From positions 310,001 to 374,000 of the forward strand of contig CBDCGC010000002.1 in assembly GCA_965216585.1 (NCBI GenBank): 64,000 bases of DNA. The letters run 5' to 3'. The stretch's first letter is position 1. The number at the start of each line of letters is the position of its first letter. The DNA is from CADEER01 sp965216585 (GTDB lineage: Bacteria; Desulfobacterota; Binatia; HRBIN30; CADEER01). This document shows, piece after piece, positions 50,419-58,390 of this stretch. Both the position numbers and the translations under genes were made by a program. Below the pieces are notes generated by a model, which searched no databases, was not told the origin of the DNA, and saw only the letters and a program-made list of their open reading frames with translations.

Positions 50419-51072
50419 ATGGATGCCCCGGCCGTCATCCCGCTCTTTCCGCTACCCAACGTCGTCCTCTTCCCCTCCGTGTCGCTGCCGCTGCACATCT
50501 TCGAGCCGCGCTACCGGGAGATGGTGCGCGACCTCGAAGAGGCAGAGGTTCCGCTGGTCGGCATGACTTTGATGCGCGGCCCCGGCGACGCCGCCTCGAC
50601 CGATCCCCTGCCCGGTGCCGAGGCGATCCATCACACAGGTTGTGCCGGGCTGCTGCTGCAGACCGAGGCGCTGGCCGACGGTCGCTCGAACATCCTCTTG
50701 CGCGGCGAGCGCGAGTTCACCATCGACGGGGAGGTCGCCGGCAAGTCCTATCGGCAAGCGCGCGTGCGCTGGAGCGTCGCACCGGAAGATCGCCTCGACA
50801 GCGAGGCGCGCGCGACCTTGATCGACTCGGTCAAACGAACTCTCGACGAGGCCGGCCGGCAGAGCGTCGATTCCGTTCTCGCCGGTGATGCGCTGTCGGA
50901 CGAAGCCCTGATCAACTTTTTCGCCGCGGCGCTCGATCTGACGGTGATCGAAAAGCAGGCCCTTCTCGAGAGTCGATCGGTGTGCCCGCGCGCCACCCGT
51001 CTCGCCGAGATTCTCGAGTTTCGCGTCAAAGAAAACAGCGCCGGCGGCAGTAGCGGCGGCTGGCTGCAATGA
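50419..51072 (+). CDS. Lon-protease N-terminal (LON substrate-binding) domain protein
   Basis: A 217-residue stand-alone LON domain without ATPase or protease parts. It has the typical IPLFPLPNVVLFPSVSLPLH and IFEPRYREMV at the N-terminus, followed by a helical bundle (about 120-205). Such proteins are widespread and presumed to bind peptides or unfolded proteins; function is not established. It begins 17 bases after DUF3501. Confidence 0.88.
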   Translation: MDAPAVIPLFPLPNVVLFPSVSLPLHIFEPRYREMVRDLEEAEVPLVGMTLMRGPGDAASTDPLPGAEAIHHTGCAGLLLQTEALADGRSNILLRGEREFTIDGEVAGKSYRQARVRWSVAPEDRLDSEARATLIDSVKRTLDEAGRQSVDSVLAGDALSDEALINFFAAALDLTVIEKQALLESRSVCPRATRLAEILEFRVKENSAGGSSGGWLQ

Positions 51073-51117
51073 AAGCCCCCAGCGGGCCGGCGCCGACGCT
51101 CGTCGAAAGTCGAAGGA

Positions 51118-51167
51118 GCGGCCAATAGCGCTGCCAAATCGGGCCGTTGGCCGCCTGCGGACCGCAG
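51118..51167. terminator. paired inverted repeats after the LON-domain gene
   Basis: GCGGCCAA (51118-51125) pairs with TTGGCCGC (51147-51154). Directly after lies CTGCGG-A-CCGCAG (51155-51167). They sit in a 204-base gap between the LON-domain and NuoI-like genes. Possible terminator or mRNA structure; no U-tract. A weak promoter (TTGATT at 51185, TAGTAT at 51210) follows. Confidence 0.35.
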
Positions 51168-51276
51168 CCAAGGCTTCACCCACCTTGATTCTTGGGGCTT
51201 GGCTCGGGATAGTATTTGGCTATTCCTCTTGCCCTGCACGGGCACCCATGACGGCCAAAGGAAGCGCCTACGCCTG

Positions 51277-51882
51277 ATGAAACGCCGCAGTGAAATGACC
51301 TTGTTGGAGAAGCTGTACGTCGGCGAGATCGTTCGCGGATTGATGGTCACCTGCTACCGTTTCTGGCGCAATCTTTCCCTCCATGCCCTGCACGCCGTCG
51401 GGTTGTTCAAGGACGTCAGTGCGGCGGTGACGACGCAGTACCCCGACGAATACAAATCGTATCCCGACAACTACCGCGGTTCGCATCGCCTGACGCTGAA
51501 GGAAGACGGCGCTGTGCGTTGCACGGCGTGCTTTCTCTGTGCCACGGCGTGCCCGGCCAACTGTATCTTCATCGAGGCCGGCGAGCACCCGGATCCCGAG
51601 GTGGAGAAGTTCCCCCTGCGCTACGAGATCGACACCCTGCGCTGCATCTACTGCGGCATGTGCGTCGAGGCGTGCCCGTGCGATGCGATCCGCATGGACA
51701 CGTACGTTCACCCGAAGATCTGGGGTTTCAACCGCGCCGACTTCGTCGAAACCAAGACGACGCTGATGGGGCGCTCGGAGACGCTTGCCGAACGCGGCCG
51801 GGACGCGCTGATGGAAGACCTGATCGATGGCTACAAGGAAGAAGAAGAGGAAGTCTGGCAGCGCATCGAGGGCGGGGCCTGA
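51277..51882 (+). CDS. NuoI-like two-cluster ferredoxin subunit
   Basis: A 201-residue protein with two 4Fe-4S clusters (CTACFLCATACPANC and CIYCGMCVEACPCDA), as in NADH-quinone oxidoreductase subunit I; the spacing and the PANCI and PCDAI contexts fit NuoI. An amphipathic N-terminal part (LYVGEIVRGLMVTCYRFWRN) would contact a membrane complex. No other nuo gene is in the window, so it is isolated from its usual operon. ATG 51277 is used; 51295 is an alternative. The small membrane protein starts 1 base after its stop. Confidence 0.9.
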   Translation: MKRRSEMTLLEKLYVGEIVRGLMVTCYRFWRNLSLHALHAVGLFKDVSAAVTTQYPDEYKSYPDNYRGSHRLTLKEDGAVRCTACFLCATACPANCIFIEAGEHPDPEVEKFPLRYEIDTLRCIYCGMCVEACPCDAIRMDTYVHPKIWGFNRADFVETKTTLMGRSETLAERGRDALMEDLIDGYKEEEEEVWQRIEGGA

Positions 51883-51883
51883 G

Positions 51884-52120
51884 ATGGGCAAGGTGACGAT
51901 CTTTCTCATGCTGGCGTCCTCTCTGGTCGTGATGATCACGTTCGGCAAGGGAATGAGTATTCTGCGTGGAGGCGATGTAGGCTCTCACCTCTACTGGGCC
52001 GGTGCCTCGCTGGTGGCGGTCTTGGGTGCGAACACGATGGCCATCTTCCATGCGGCTCAGAGTGACCGGATCATTCGCGTGCTGCGTCGCGAAGGTGAGG
52101 GTGGCCGTGTTGGAGAGTAG
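51884..52120 (+). CDS. small two-helix membrane protein
   Basis: A 78-residue protein with two membrane helices (VTIFLMLASSLVVMITFGKG, and YWAGASLVAVLGANTMAIFH). I do not recognise it. It begins 1 base after the NuoI-like stop and ends 36 bases before the rhodanese-ThiF gene, so it is likely co-expressed and may anchor the ferredoxin. The longer frame from 51827 overlaps NuoI and is not used. Confidence 0.65.
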   Translation: MGKVTIFLMLASSLVVMITFGKGMSILRGGDVGSHLYWAGASLVAVLGANTMAIFHAAQSDRIIRVLRREGEGGRVGE

Positions 52121-52156
52121 CCCTCTGCGCAGCGAGTGAGAAAGCGAGGACGCGAT

Positions 52157-53356
52157 ATGGCCAAGACGTTCAAGGAATTGATGGACGAAGCCCGTGCCGG
52201 AGTTCCCGAGTGGGCGCCGGAGCAGGTCGAAAAGACGCTTTCCAACGGCGGGAATTTCAAGGTCCTCGACGTGCGTGAAAAAGAGGAGTTTCGCGACGGT
52301 CACTTGCCTGGCGCTCTATCCGTACCGCGCGGCTTTCTCGACATGCAGGTCGAAGAGGTGGTGCCCGACAAGTCGACGCCACTGATTCTCTACTGCGCCG
52401 GCGGTACGCGGTCGCTGCTCGCCGGGCGGACGCTGCGCGAAATGGGCTACGAAAACGTCGTGTCGATGTCGGGCGGCTACGGCGGCTGGAAGGGTGCCGG
52501 TCACGACTGGGTGCAGGACTTTCAGTTCACGCCGGAGCAACTCAAGCGCTACAGCCGTCACTTCATCCTTCCGGAAGTCGGTGAGGAGGGACAGGCCAAG
52601 CTCCTGCAGGCCAAGGTGCTGCTCATCGGTGCCGGAGGGCTGGGCTCACCTGCGGCCTACTACCTGGCGGCGGCGGGAGTCGGCACGCTCGGCATCGTCG
52701 ACGACGACGTCGTCGACATGAGCAACCTGCAGCGGCAAATCCTCCACACCAACGAGCGGGTAGGTGTACCCAAGGTCGAATCGGCGCGCGACACGATCAA
52801 CGGCTTGAACCCCGACGTCAACGTCGAGATGTACCAAACCCGCGTTTCGTCGGCGAACATCCTCGACATCATCAAGGATTACGATATCGTCCTCGACGGC
52901 TGCGACAACTTTCCGACCCGCTATCTGGTCAACGACGCCTGCTTCATGACCGGCAAGCCGAACGTCCACGGCAGCATCTTTCAGTTCGAGGGCCAGGCGT
53001 CGGTCTTCTATCCGGGTCGCGGCCCTTGCTACCGATGCTTGTTTCCCGAGCCACCGCCGCCGGGTGCGGCACCGAGTTGCCAGGAGGCCGGTGTGCTCGG
53101 TGTCTTGCCGGGCCTGGTCGGCAGCGTGCAAGCGCTCGAGGCGATCAAGATCATTCTCGAGGTCGGCAAGCCGCTGATCGGTCGTATGATGTACTTCGAT
53201 ACGTTGAGCATGGAGCTGCGCATTCACCGCCTGCGGCAGGACCCTGAGTGCCCGCTGTGCGGTGAGAAACCGACGGTCACCGAGCTCATCGACTACGAAG
53301 AGTTCTGCGGGCTGCGCGCCCCGGAGCCGGGTGGCATCCAGGCACATCCGGCTTGA
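52157..53356 (+). CDS. rhodanese / ThiF-MoeB fusion, sulfur-carrier activating enzyme
   Basis: A 399-residue protein. The rhodanese domain comes first (about 15-115, active Cys80 in LILYCAGGTRS), followed by an E1-like adenylyltransferase (about 130-390; VLLIGAGGLGSPAAYYLAAA, Asp-rich DDDVVDMSNLQRQ, CYRCLFPEPPPPG, CQEAGVLGVLPG, CPLCGE zinc site). It would adenylate the C-terminus of a ThiS/MoaD carrier and add sulfur. The domain order is the reverse of MoeZ/Uba4 (ThiF then rhodanese). The matching carrier is the next gene, 16 bases on. Confidence 0.92.
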   Translation: MAKTFKELMDEARAGVPEWAPEQVEKTLSNGGNFKVLDVREKEEFRDGHLPGALSVPRGFLDMQVEEVVPDKSTPLILYCAGGTRSLLAGRTLREMGYENVVSMSGGYGGWKGAGHDWVQDFQFTPEQLKRYSRHFILPEVGEEGQAKLLQAKVLLIGAGGLGSPAAYYLAAAGVGTLGIVDDDVVDMSNLQRQILHTNERVGVPKVESARDTINGLNPDVNVEMYQTRVSSANILDIIKDYDIVLDGCDNFPTRYLVNDACFMTGKPNVHGSIFQFEGQASVFYPGRGPCYRCLFPEPPPPGAAPSCQEAGVLGVLPGLVGSVQALEAIKIILEVGKPLIGRMMYFDTLSMELRIHRLRQDPECPLCGEKPTVTELIDYEEFCGLRAPEPGGIQAHPA

Positions 53357-53372
53357 TCGGTGCCGTGAAGCG

Positions 53373-53615
53373 ATGAAGATCAGCGTCGGACTGAACGCCT
53401 CGTTGCGCCGCTTCATTCCCGACGGGGCAGAGGGGTCGCCCTTCGCGCTCGAGGTCCCGGCCGGTGCGACGGCCGCCGAGGTCATGCAGCGTTTGGGAAT
53501 TCCGGCCGACCGCACCCATGTGGTAACGGTGGACGGAACGCAGGTGGAGACCTCGACGGTCATCGCCGAGGGGCAGGAGGTGTCGTTCTTTCCGCCCCTC
53601 GCCGGCGGTCGTTGA
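53373..53615 (+). CDS. ThiS/MoaD-family sulfur carrier protein
   Basis: An 80-residue ubiquitin-like sulfur carrier (MKISVGLNASLRRF, VIAEGQEVSFFPPLAGGR). The di-glycine needed for thiocarboxylate formation is followed by one extra Arg, so the last residue would have to be removed before activation by the adjacent rhodanese-ThiF protein. Whether it serves thiamine, molybdopterin, cysteine or tRNA sulfur cannot be told; no biosynthetic gene of these pathways is in the window. Confidence 0.88.
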   Translation: MKISVGLNASLRRFIPDGAEGSPFALEVPAGATAAEVMQRLGIPADRTHVVTVDGTQVETSTVIAEGQEVSFFPPLAGGR

Positions 53616-53638
53616 CGGCGAAGCGAAACGGGGGGGAG

Positions 53639-55585
53639 ATGGCGGCGGGGCAGATCAGCTTGAAATCGACGGATGGCTTCCCTCTCGATCTGAGCGACTT
53701 TCAACACGTCGCCCTCGATCCCGGTGCGGGTCGCCTGAGTGCCGAGCAGCGCTCGGCACTCGAGGCCAACATCGCACTCTGCCGAGATGCGATCGTTTTC
53801 TTCACTGCTGTCGGTGGTGCCAAGGGTGTCGGTGGACATACCGGGGGGGCCTACGACACGGTGCCCGAGGCGCTGATCGCCTACGGTTTCATCCTGCATG
53901 CGCGCGCCGGTGGAACACCCGACGTCGTGCCCGTGCTCTTCGACGAGGCCGGGCATCGCGTCGCCACGCAGTATCTGATGGCCGTGCTCGATGGCGACAT
54001 GGAGGCGGCGCACTTGCTTCGCTACCGCGAGCACCAGGCGCGTCTGCCCGGCCACCCGGAGCGCGGTTTGACGCCGGGCGTGCACTTTTCTTCGGGCCGG
54101 CTCGGTCACTTGTGGCCCTTCCTCAACGGCGTTGCGATGGCCGAGGCGGCGAAGGTGGTCTTTTGTCTCGGCTCGGACGGTTCGCAGATGGAAGGCAACA
54201 GCGCCGAGGCGGCGCGCCTCGCGGTGGCCCAGGGGTTGAACGTCAAAGTGCTCATCGACGACAACGACGTCACCATCGCAGGTCATCCCTCCGACTATCT
54301 GCCCGGCTTCGATTTAGCGGCGACGCTGGCCGGGCACGGCGTTACGGTCGACTGCGGTGACGGTGAGGACCTCGACGGGCTCTTCGCGCGGATGTGCAAA
54401 GCGGCGACGACGCCCGGACCCTATGCCCTGCTCAACCGGCGCAAGATGTGTGTCGGCATCGAGGGGGTGGAGGGGACGACCGGCGGCCACGACGTCATCA
54501 AGAAGGACGCCGCCCTCGTCTACCTGCGAGCGCGTGGGCGCAGTGCCGCGGCCGACTATCTCGAAGAGGTCGGCAAAGGCGCTGCGCGGCCGCCGTCGCG
54601 TGGCACCGAGGGCGCGGCGGCCAATCGCTCGCTCTTCGGTACGTATCTCTGCGAGATCCTCGGACGCATGTCAGAGGAGGAGCGCCTGGCTTCGGTGCGC
54701 GTCTTCGACAGCGATCTCGAGGGTTCGTGCGGACTCGGCCCGGTGCGCAAGGAATTTCCGGAGATCTTCGTGCGCGGTGGAATCATGGAGCGCGGCAACT
54801 TCTCGGCCGCCGCCGGGTTCGGTTACGAGGCGGGCCGGCAGGGGATCATGGGGACGTTCTCGGCGTTTCTGGAGATGTTCCTCTCCGAGCTGACCATGGC
54901 GCGCCTCAACCGCGCCAACGTCCTCGCCCATCTATCGCACTCAGGCGTCGACGACATGGCCGACAACACCTGTCACTTCGGCATCAACAACCTCTTCGCC
55001 GACAACGGCCTGCCGGACGATGGCAAGGATGCGACGCGCCTCTATTTTCCCGCCGACCAGCATCAGTTCAAGGCGTGTTTGAACCGCATCTTCGGCGATC
55101 CGGGATGTCGCTTCTTGTTTTCGACACGCTCGACGGTGCCCGACATTCTCGACGACGACGGCGCGCCCTTCTTTGCCGGCGACTATTCCTTCGAGCCCGG
55201 CCGCGACGACGTGATTCGCAGTGGCAGTGCCGGCTACGTCGTCTCGTTTGGCGAGACACTGCATCGCGCGCTCGACGCCGTCATCGGCCTGCGCGAAGCG
55301 GGCGTCGACGTCGGCTTGGTCAACAAGGCGACGCTCAACGCCTACGACGAAGAGATGATGACTCGCCTGGTCGCTGCGCCTGTGGTTCTCGTCGCCGAAG
55401 GGTTCAACGTCAAGACCGGACTCGGCTCGCGCTTCGGCACCGAGTTGCTCGAGCGCGGGTTTCGCGGGTCCTACGGCCATATCGGCACCAACCGCGAAGG
55501 TGCCGGCGGTCTGTGGCAGCAGATGGCCTCGCAGGGGATCGACTCGGCCGGCATCGCCGCCGCGGTGCGCCGCCTGATCGCCTGA
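53639..55585 (+). CDS. transketolase-like protein
   Basis: A 648-residue thiamine-diphosphate enzyme of the transketolase type. N-terminal domain: VGGAKGVGGHTGGAYDTVPE, and the cofactor motif GSDGSQMEGNSAEAARL ending near DDND. Pyrimidine domain: FDSDLEGSCGLG, and GIMERGNFSAAAGFGYEAG with the catalytic-type Glu. A C-terminal domain follows. It is rather divergent from TktA, so donor and acceptor sugars are uncertain. A TTG at 53612 overlapping the carrier stop is an alternative start; ATG 53639 is used. The link to the sulfur-carrier genes is only by adjacency. Confidence 0.85.
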   Translation: MAAGQISLKSTDGFPLDLSDFQHVALDPGAGRLSAEQRSALEANIALCRDAIVFFTAVGGAKGVGGHTGGAYDTVPEALIAYGFILHARAGGTPDVVPVLFDEAGHRVATQYLMAVLDGDMEAAHLLRYREHQARLPGHPERGLTPGVHFSSGRLGHLWPFLNGVAMAEAAKVVFCLGSDGSQMEGNSAEAARLAVAQGLNVKVLIDDNDVTIAGHPSDYLPGFDLAATLAGHGVTVDCGDGEDLDGLFARMCKAATTPGPYALLNRRKMCVGIEGVEGTTGGHDVIKKDAALVYLRARGRSAAADYLEEVGKGAARPPSRGTEGAAANRSLFGTYLCEILGRMSEEERLASVRVFDSDLEGSCGLGPVRKEFPEIFVRGGIMERGNFSAAAGFGYEAGRQGIMGTFSAFLEMFLSELTMARLNRANVLAHLSHSGVDDMADNTCHFGINNLFADNGLPDDGKDATRLYFPADQHQFKACLNRIFGDPGCRFLFSTRSTVPDILDDDGAPFFAGDYSFEPGRDDVIRSGSAGYVVSFGETLHRALDAVIGLREAGVDVGLVNKATLNAYDEEMMTRLVAAPVVLVAEGFNVKTGLGSRFGTELLERGFRGSYGHIGTNREGAGGLWQQMASQGIDSAGIAAAVRRLIA

Positions 55586-55591
55586 CAGCTT

Positions 55592-56167
55592 CTACTGTTT
55601 GCGGTAGGTAGCGGCCGAGACGTCCCAGCCGCGCTCGCTCGCCTTGCGGGCGAAGGACGTCGTGGTCAGAAGCTCCGGTGCGGTGGTCTCGGGCACCAAC
55701 CCCGGCTCCTCGGCGAAGATGCGCTGAGCCAGGGCGAAGTACTCGTCGACGTCGGTGAGGAAGTCGATGGTCGCGCCCTGCCGCATCGTGCGGTGCAGCT
55801 CGGCGACGAGCTCTCGCTTGATCAGACGCCGGCGGTGATGGCGGCGCTTCCACCACGGGTCGGGAAACTGGATGTGGAAGCGATCGACGCAGGCGTCGGG
55901 GAGGATGGCGAGAACGTACTCCGCCGGCGCGCAGACGATGCGGGCATTCGGCAACGCCCTCGTCTCGATGCGTTTGCGCACCAGGCTGGCGCGCGCCCCG
56001 TCCTGCTCGATGGCGAAGAAGTTCCAAGAAGGTTCGGCCCGCGCCGCCGCCTCGAGAAACTCACCGCGTCCCGGCCCGATCTCGACGGCGACGGGGTGGT
56101 CGTTGCCGAAAACGTCCGCCCAGAAAGTCGGCGTGAGCACCCACTGGGGCGCGAAGCGAACCCTCAT
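55592..56167 (-). CDS. trmB: tRNA (guanine-N7)-methyltransferase
   Basis: Methylates G46 of tRNA. The 191-residue protein is short but complete: SAM motif VEIGPGRGEFL, the AEYVLAILPDACVD region, FPDPWWKRRHHRRR (the family's signature) and FLTDVDEYFALA. Its ATG overlaps the stop of the upstream SDR gene by 4 bases. It is convergent with the transketolase gene with 6 bases between. Confidence 0.95.
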   Translation of the reverse strand: MRVRFAPQWVLTPTFWADVFGNDHPVAVEIGPGRGEFLEAAARAEPSWNFFAIEQDGARASLVRKRIETRALPNARIVCAPAEYVLAILPDACVDRFHIQFPDPWWKRRHHRRRLIKRELVAELHRTMRQGATIDFLTDVDEYFALAQRIFAEEPGLVPETTAPELLTTTSFARKASERGWDVSAATYRKQ

Positions 56168-56895
56168 TTGAGCAGACGTCCTCCATCGACCGGCAGTGCG
56201 ACGCCGGTGAGGTAGTCATTTTCGACCAGGAAGGCGACGGCCGCGGCAATGGAGTCGGCACTGCCTTCGCGCCCGAGCAGGGTGTTGGCGAGCTCGCGTT
56301 GGCGTTCCGCCTCCGGATAGTCGGGCGGAAAGAGCACCGGGCCGGGCAGCACCGTGTTGACGCGCACGGCCGGCGCCAGCTCGCGCGCCAGGTGTCGGGC
56401 ATGGTGGAGGACGCAGCTCTTCGACACCGAATAGGGAATGTAGTCGGACCACGGACGGATGGCGGCGACGTCGGCAAAGGCGATGATGACGCCGCTGCCG
56501 CGCTCTACCATTTGCGGGCCGATCAGCTCGGCGGGAACCCGAAAGGTAGCGAAGTTGCCGCGCATCATGTCGTCCCAGTCGCGCGCCACGACCGAGTCGG
56601 GCGGCGTGCGGCGAAAGACGCCGGCGCAGGCGACCCAGACGTCGGGGTTTCCCATCTCCGCCCCGAGCCGTTCCGCCATGCGCTGCACGTCGGCGCCGTC
56701 GGCGGCATCGGCGTGCAGCGCCAGCGCTCGTACGCCGAGCGCTTCGATCTCCGCCGCGGTGCGCTCTGCCGCCTCGGCCGAGGAGCGATAGCTAATCGCC
56801 ACGTGCGCGCCGCGCCGCGCCAGCTCCAGCGCTACCGCCCGCCCCAGGCGATGCGCCCCACCAGTCACCAGAGCTACTTTGTCACGCAGGTCCAC
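56164..56895 (-). CDS. SDR-family oxidoreductase, pteridine/FabG-like
   Basis: A 243-residue classical SDR: TGGAHRLGRA (11-20, cofactor), an Arg after the second strand (SYRSS, suggesting NADP), YSVSK (catalytic Tyr/Lys) and the ending GVALPVDGGRLLK. The TGGAHRLG form with SYRSS resembles pteridine reductase-like SDRs. In place of the usual catalytic Ser the segment reads IAFADVAAIRPW, so the Ser of the triad appears to be replaced. Coupled to trmB by a 4-base overlap. Confidence 0.85.
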   Translation of the reverse strand: MDLRDKVALVTGGAHRLGRAVALELARRGAHVAISYRSSAEAAERTAAEIEALGVRALALHADAADGADVQRMAERLGAEMGNPDVWVACAGVFRRTPPDSVVARDWDDMMRGNFATFRVPAELIGPQMVERGSGVIIAFADVAAIRPWSDYIPYSVSKSCVLHHARHLARELAPAVRVNTVLPGPVLFPPDYPEAERQRELANTLLGREGSADSIAAAVAFLVENDYLTGVALPVDGGRLLK

Positions 56896-56952
56896 TGAGT
56901 CGCCGAGATCGTTCCGTCACATCGACGCCAACTCCAGGGTGAAGGGCTTCGG

Positions 56953-57027
56953 GCAACCCCATCTTCAGCCAATCGGAGCGGCCAAATAAAGATGATTGGA
57001 ACCTGCCCCGAAAGCAAAGGGGGTTGC
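56953..57027. repeat. nested inverted repeat in the intergenic gap
   Basis: GCAACCCC (56953-56960) is complementary to GGGGTTGC (57020-57027). Inside, CCAATC (56969-56974) is complementary to GATTGG (56994-56999). The 142-base gap lies between the SDR start and the end of the DUF1566 gene. It could fold into an RNA structure or mark a decayed mobile end; not identified. Confidence 0.4.
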
Positions 57028-57037
57028 AGCGGGCAGC

Positions 57038-57973
57038 TCACAGGCCGCCGCGAACGGCGCGAACGCCTTGACTGGAGCCTTTCCAGTAGTTCATGACACT
57101 AGCGTTGATCGGGCCGAAGAGCTTGGCCATGTTGTTGTCGAAGGAGAGGTAGGTGGTGGATGTCCAATACGTCGACAACGTGTCGGTGCAGGAACAGCCA
57201 GGTAGAGTGATGTCGGTACAGCCCGTGCAGGTTGCGGGTTGATGGAAGATGGGATGCACGGCGGGGAGATGTTCGAAGTCGGCGATGCTTTGGATCTCCT
57301 TTGCGTTGGGAATCCTCCAGTCGGTGTAGCCCGCAAATCCGCTATTGAGAGCGGCTAGGAAGACGGAGGCGATGGTTCCGTCCATCGCCCCGGTGCCGTT
57401 GTCGCAATCGTTGTTGTCGTCGTCGTCGATACACCAGGTGTAGAGGTTGTCGAAGTCGTGGATGCCGCCTGAATTGTCTTTCTTTTCCCACATCAGACCC
57501 GTGTTGTTGTCGGTGATGGTTCCGTCGCCGTTGTCGGTGAATGACATCGGTGCACCGGCCTGTACGTTTCCGTCGCTGTTCGCGCCGTACGACGTAGTCT
57601 GGCCCGATGCCGGAAACGCACCACAAAACGGAATACCACGGCCGAGCAGAGCTCCGGCGATGGTATCGAAGTTGGTGCTCAGCACTTCCAGCATGTCCTT
57701 GTCGCTGATCGAATCGACGCAAGTCCCGCCATACTTCTTTGTCGTCTTTTCCGTCGTCTGCCACGCGGCGAGCAGCGTATCGACGCACTTCGAGTAGTCC
57801 GGATACTTGCCGTTCCCAATCGAAGTCGCTTCGGCCATCGCCCGGCAGAGCGCGTACTCGCCGGCGATCTCGTGCTTTCTCGCCCGACACCAATCTTCCG
57901 CCGACAGGCCGAACACCGGCGCGATCAGAAAATGTCCCAACAGTCCCAGCATCGCGATTCGCATGAGTTGCAT
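57038..57973 (-). CDS. secreted DUF1566 (Lcl C-terminal domain) protein
   Basis: A 311-residue secreted protein. ATG 57973 has AGGAGG about 5 bases upstream and starts a signal peptide (MRIAMLGLLGHFLIAPVFG), so longer forms are rejected. A cysteine-containing alpha-helical segment (25-120) is followed by the DUF1566 domain (about 140-311): FTDNGDGTITDNNTGLMWEK, YTDWRIPNAKEIQSI, YWTSTTYL and the final VRAVRGGL. An Asp/Asn-rich run (DDDDNNDCDN) lies inside. Lectin-like or adhesin-like roles have been proposed for this domain. Base composition is slightly lower in GC than its neighbours. Confidence 0.85.
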   Translation of the reverse strand: MQLMRIAMLGLLGHFLIAPVFGLSAEDWCRARKHEIAGEYALCRAMAEATSIGNGKYPDYSKCVDTLLAAWQTTEKTTKKYGGTCVDSISDKDMLEVLSTNFDTIAGALLGRGIPFCGAFPASGQTTSYGANSDGNVQAGAPMSFTDNGDGTITDNNTGLMWEKKDNSGGIHDFDNLYTWCIDDDDNNDCDNGTGAMDGTIASVFLAALNSGFAGYTDWRIPNAKEIQSIADFEHLPAVHPIFHQPATCTGCTDITLPGCSCTDTLSTYWTSTTYLSFDNNMAKLFGPINASVMNYWKGSSQGVRAVRGGL

Positions 57974-58390
57974 GAGTCCTCCTTTTTCGTACGCACCAGC
58001 GCCAAAGTTGCGAGATCGAGGAACGCAATTCGCGGGCCAAAGCGACCCAGGACGGACCGTCACAGTGCGTGCAGCGTGAGAACCCAACACTGTTAACCCG
58101 ACACAGCAGCACGGGTTTGTCAGTGCCCCCGAAACCCCGCGTGGTGCTGGCCAACTCGTGATTCGCGCAGGGGAATTTCTGATCGTCAACGAGTGTATAC
58201 AGCCGCTCAGTGTGTTTAGCACCGAGCAGAGTTCAAATGCGGGTCGGACCAATGCAACTCGTTGAGAACGTTTGGCTCTGTTGCGATTCCTGGACCATTT
58301 TCGTCGTTGCGGGCGCCGTTTCGCCCTCGGAATCGCTGCCGTAGGCGGGCCCTTCCTCGCGGACGAAGAGATGTCATCGGCTCGGGGGAC
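57974..58390. other. 417-base gene-free region with stem-loop at 58088-58125
   Basis: No credible gene. It holds the strong ribosome site of the DUF1566 gene and an imperfect stem-loop whose arms are CACTGTTAACCCG (58088-58100) and CGGGTTTGTCAGTG (58112-58125). AT-richer sequence around 58180-58220 could hold a promoter, but no convincing -35/-10 pair was found. Confidence 0.5.

Noticed and set aside
51277..51882. Part of a complex I operon
   Set aside because: No other nuo subunit lies on either side; only the two-cluster subunit is present.
57974..58252. N-terminal extension of the DUF1566 protein
   Set aside because: A strong ribosome site and signal peptide start at 57973; the upstream frame is not protein-like.
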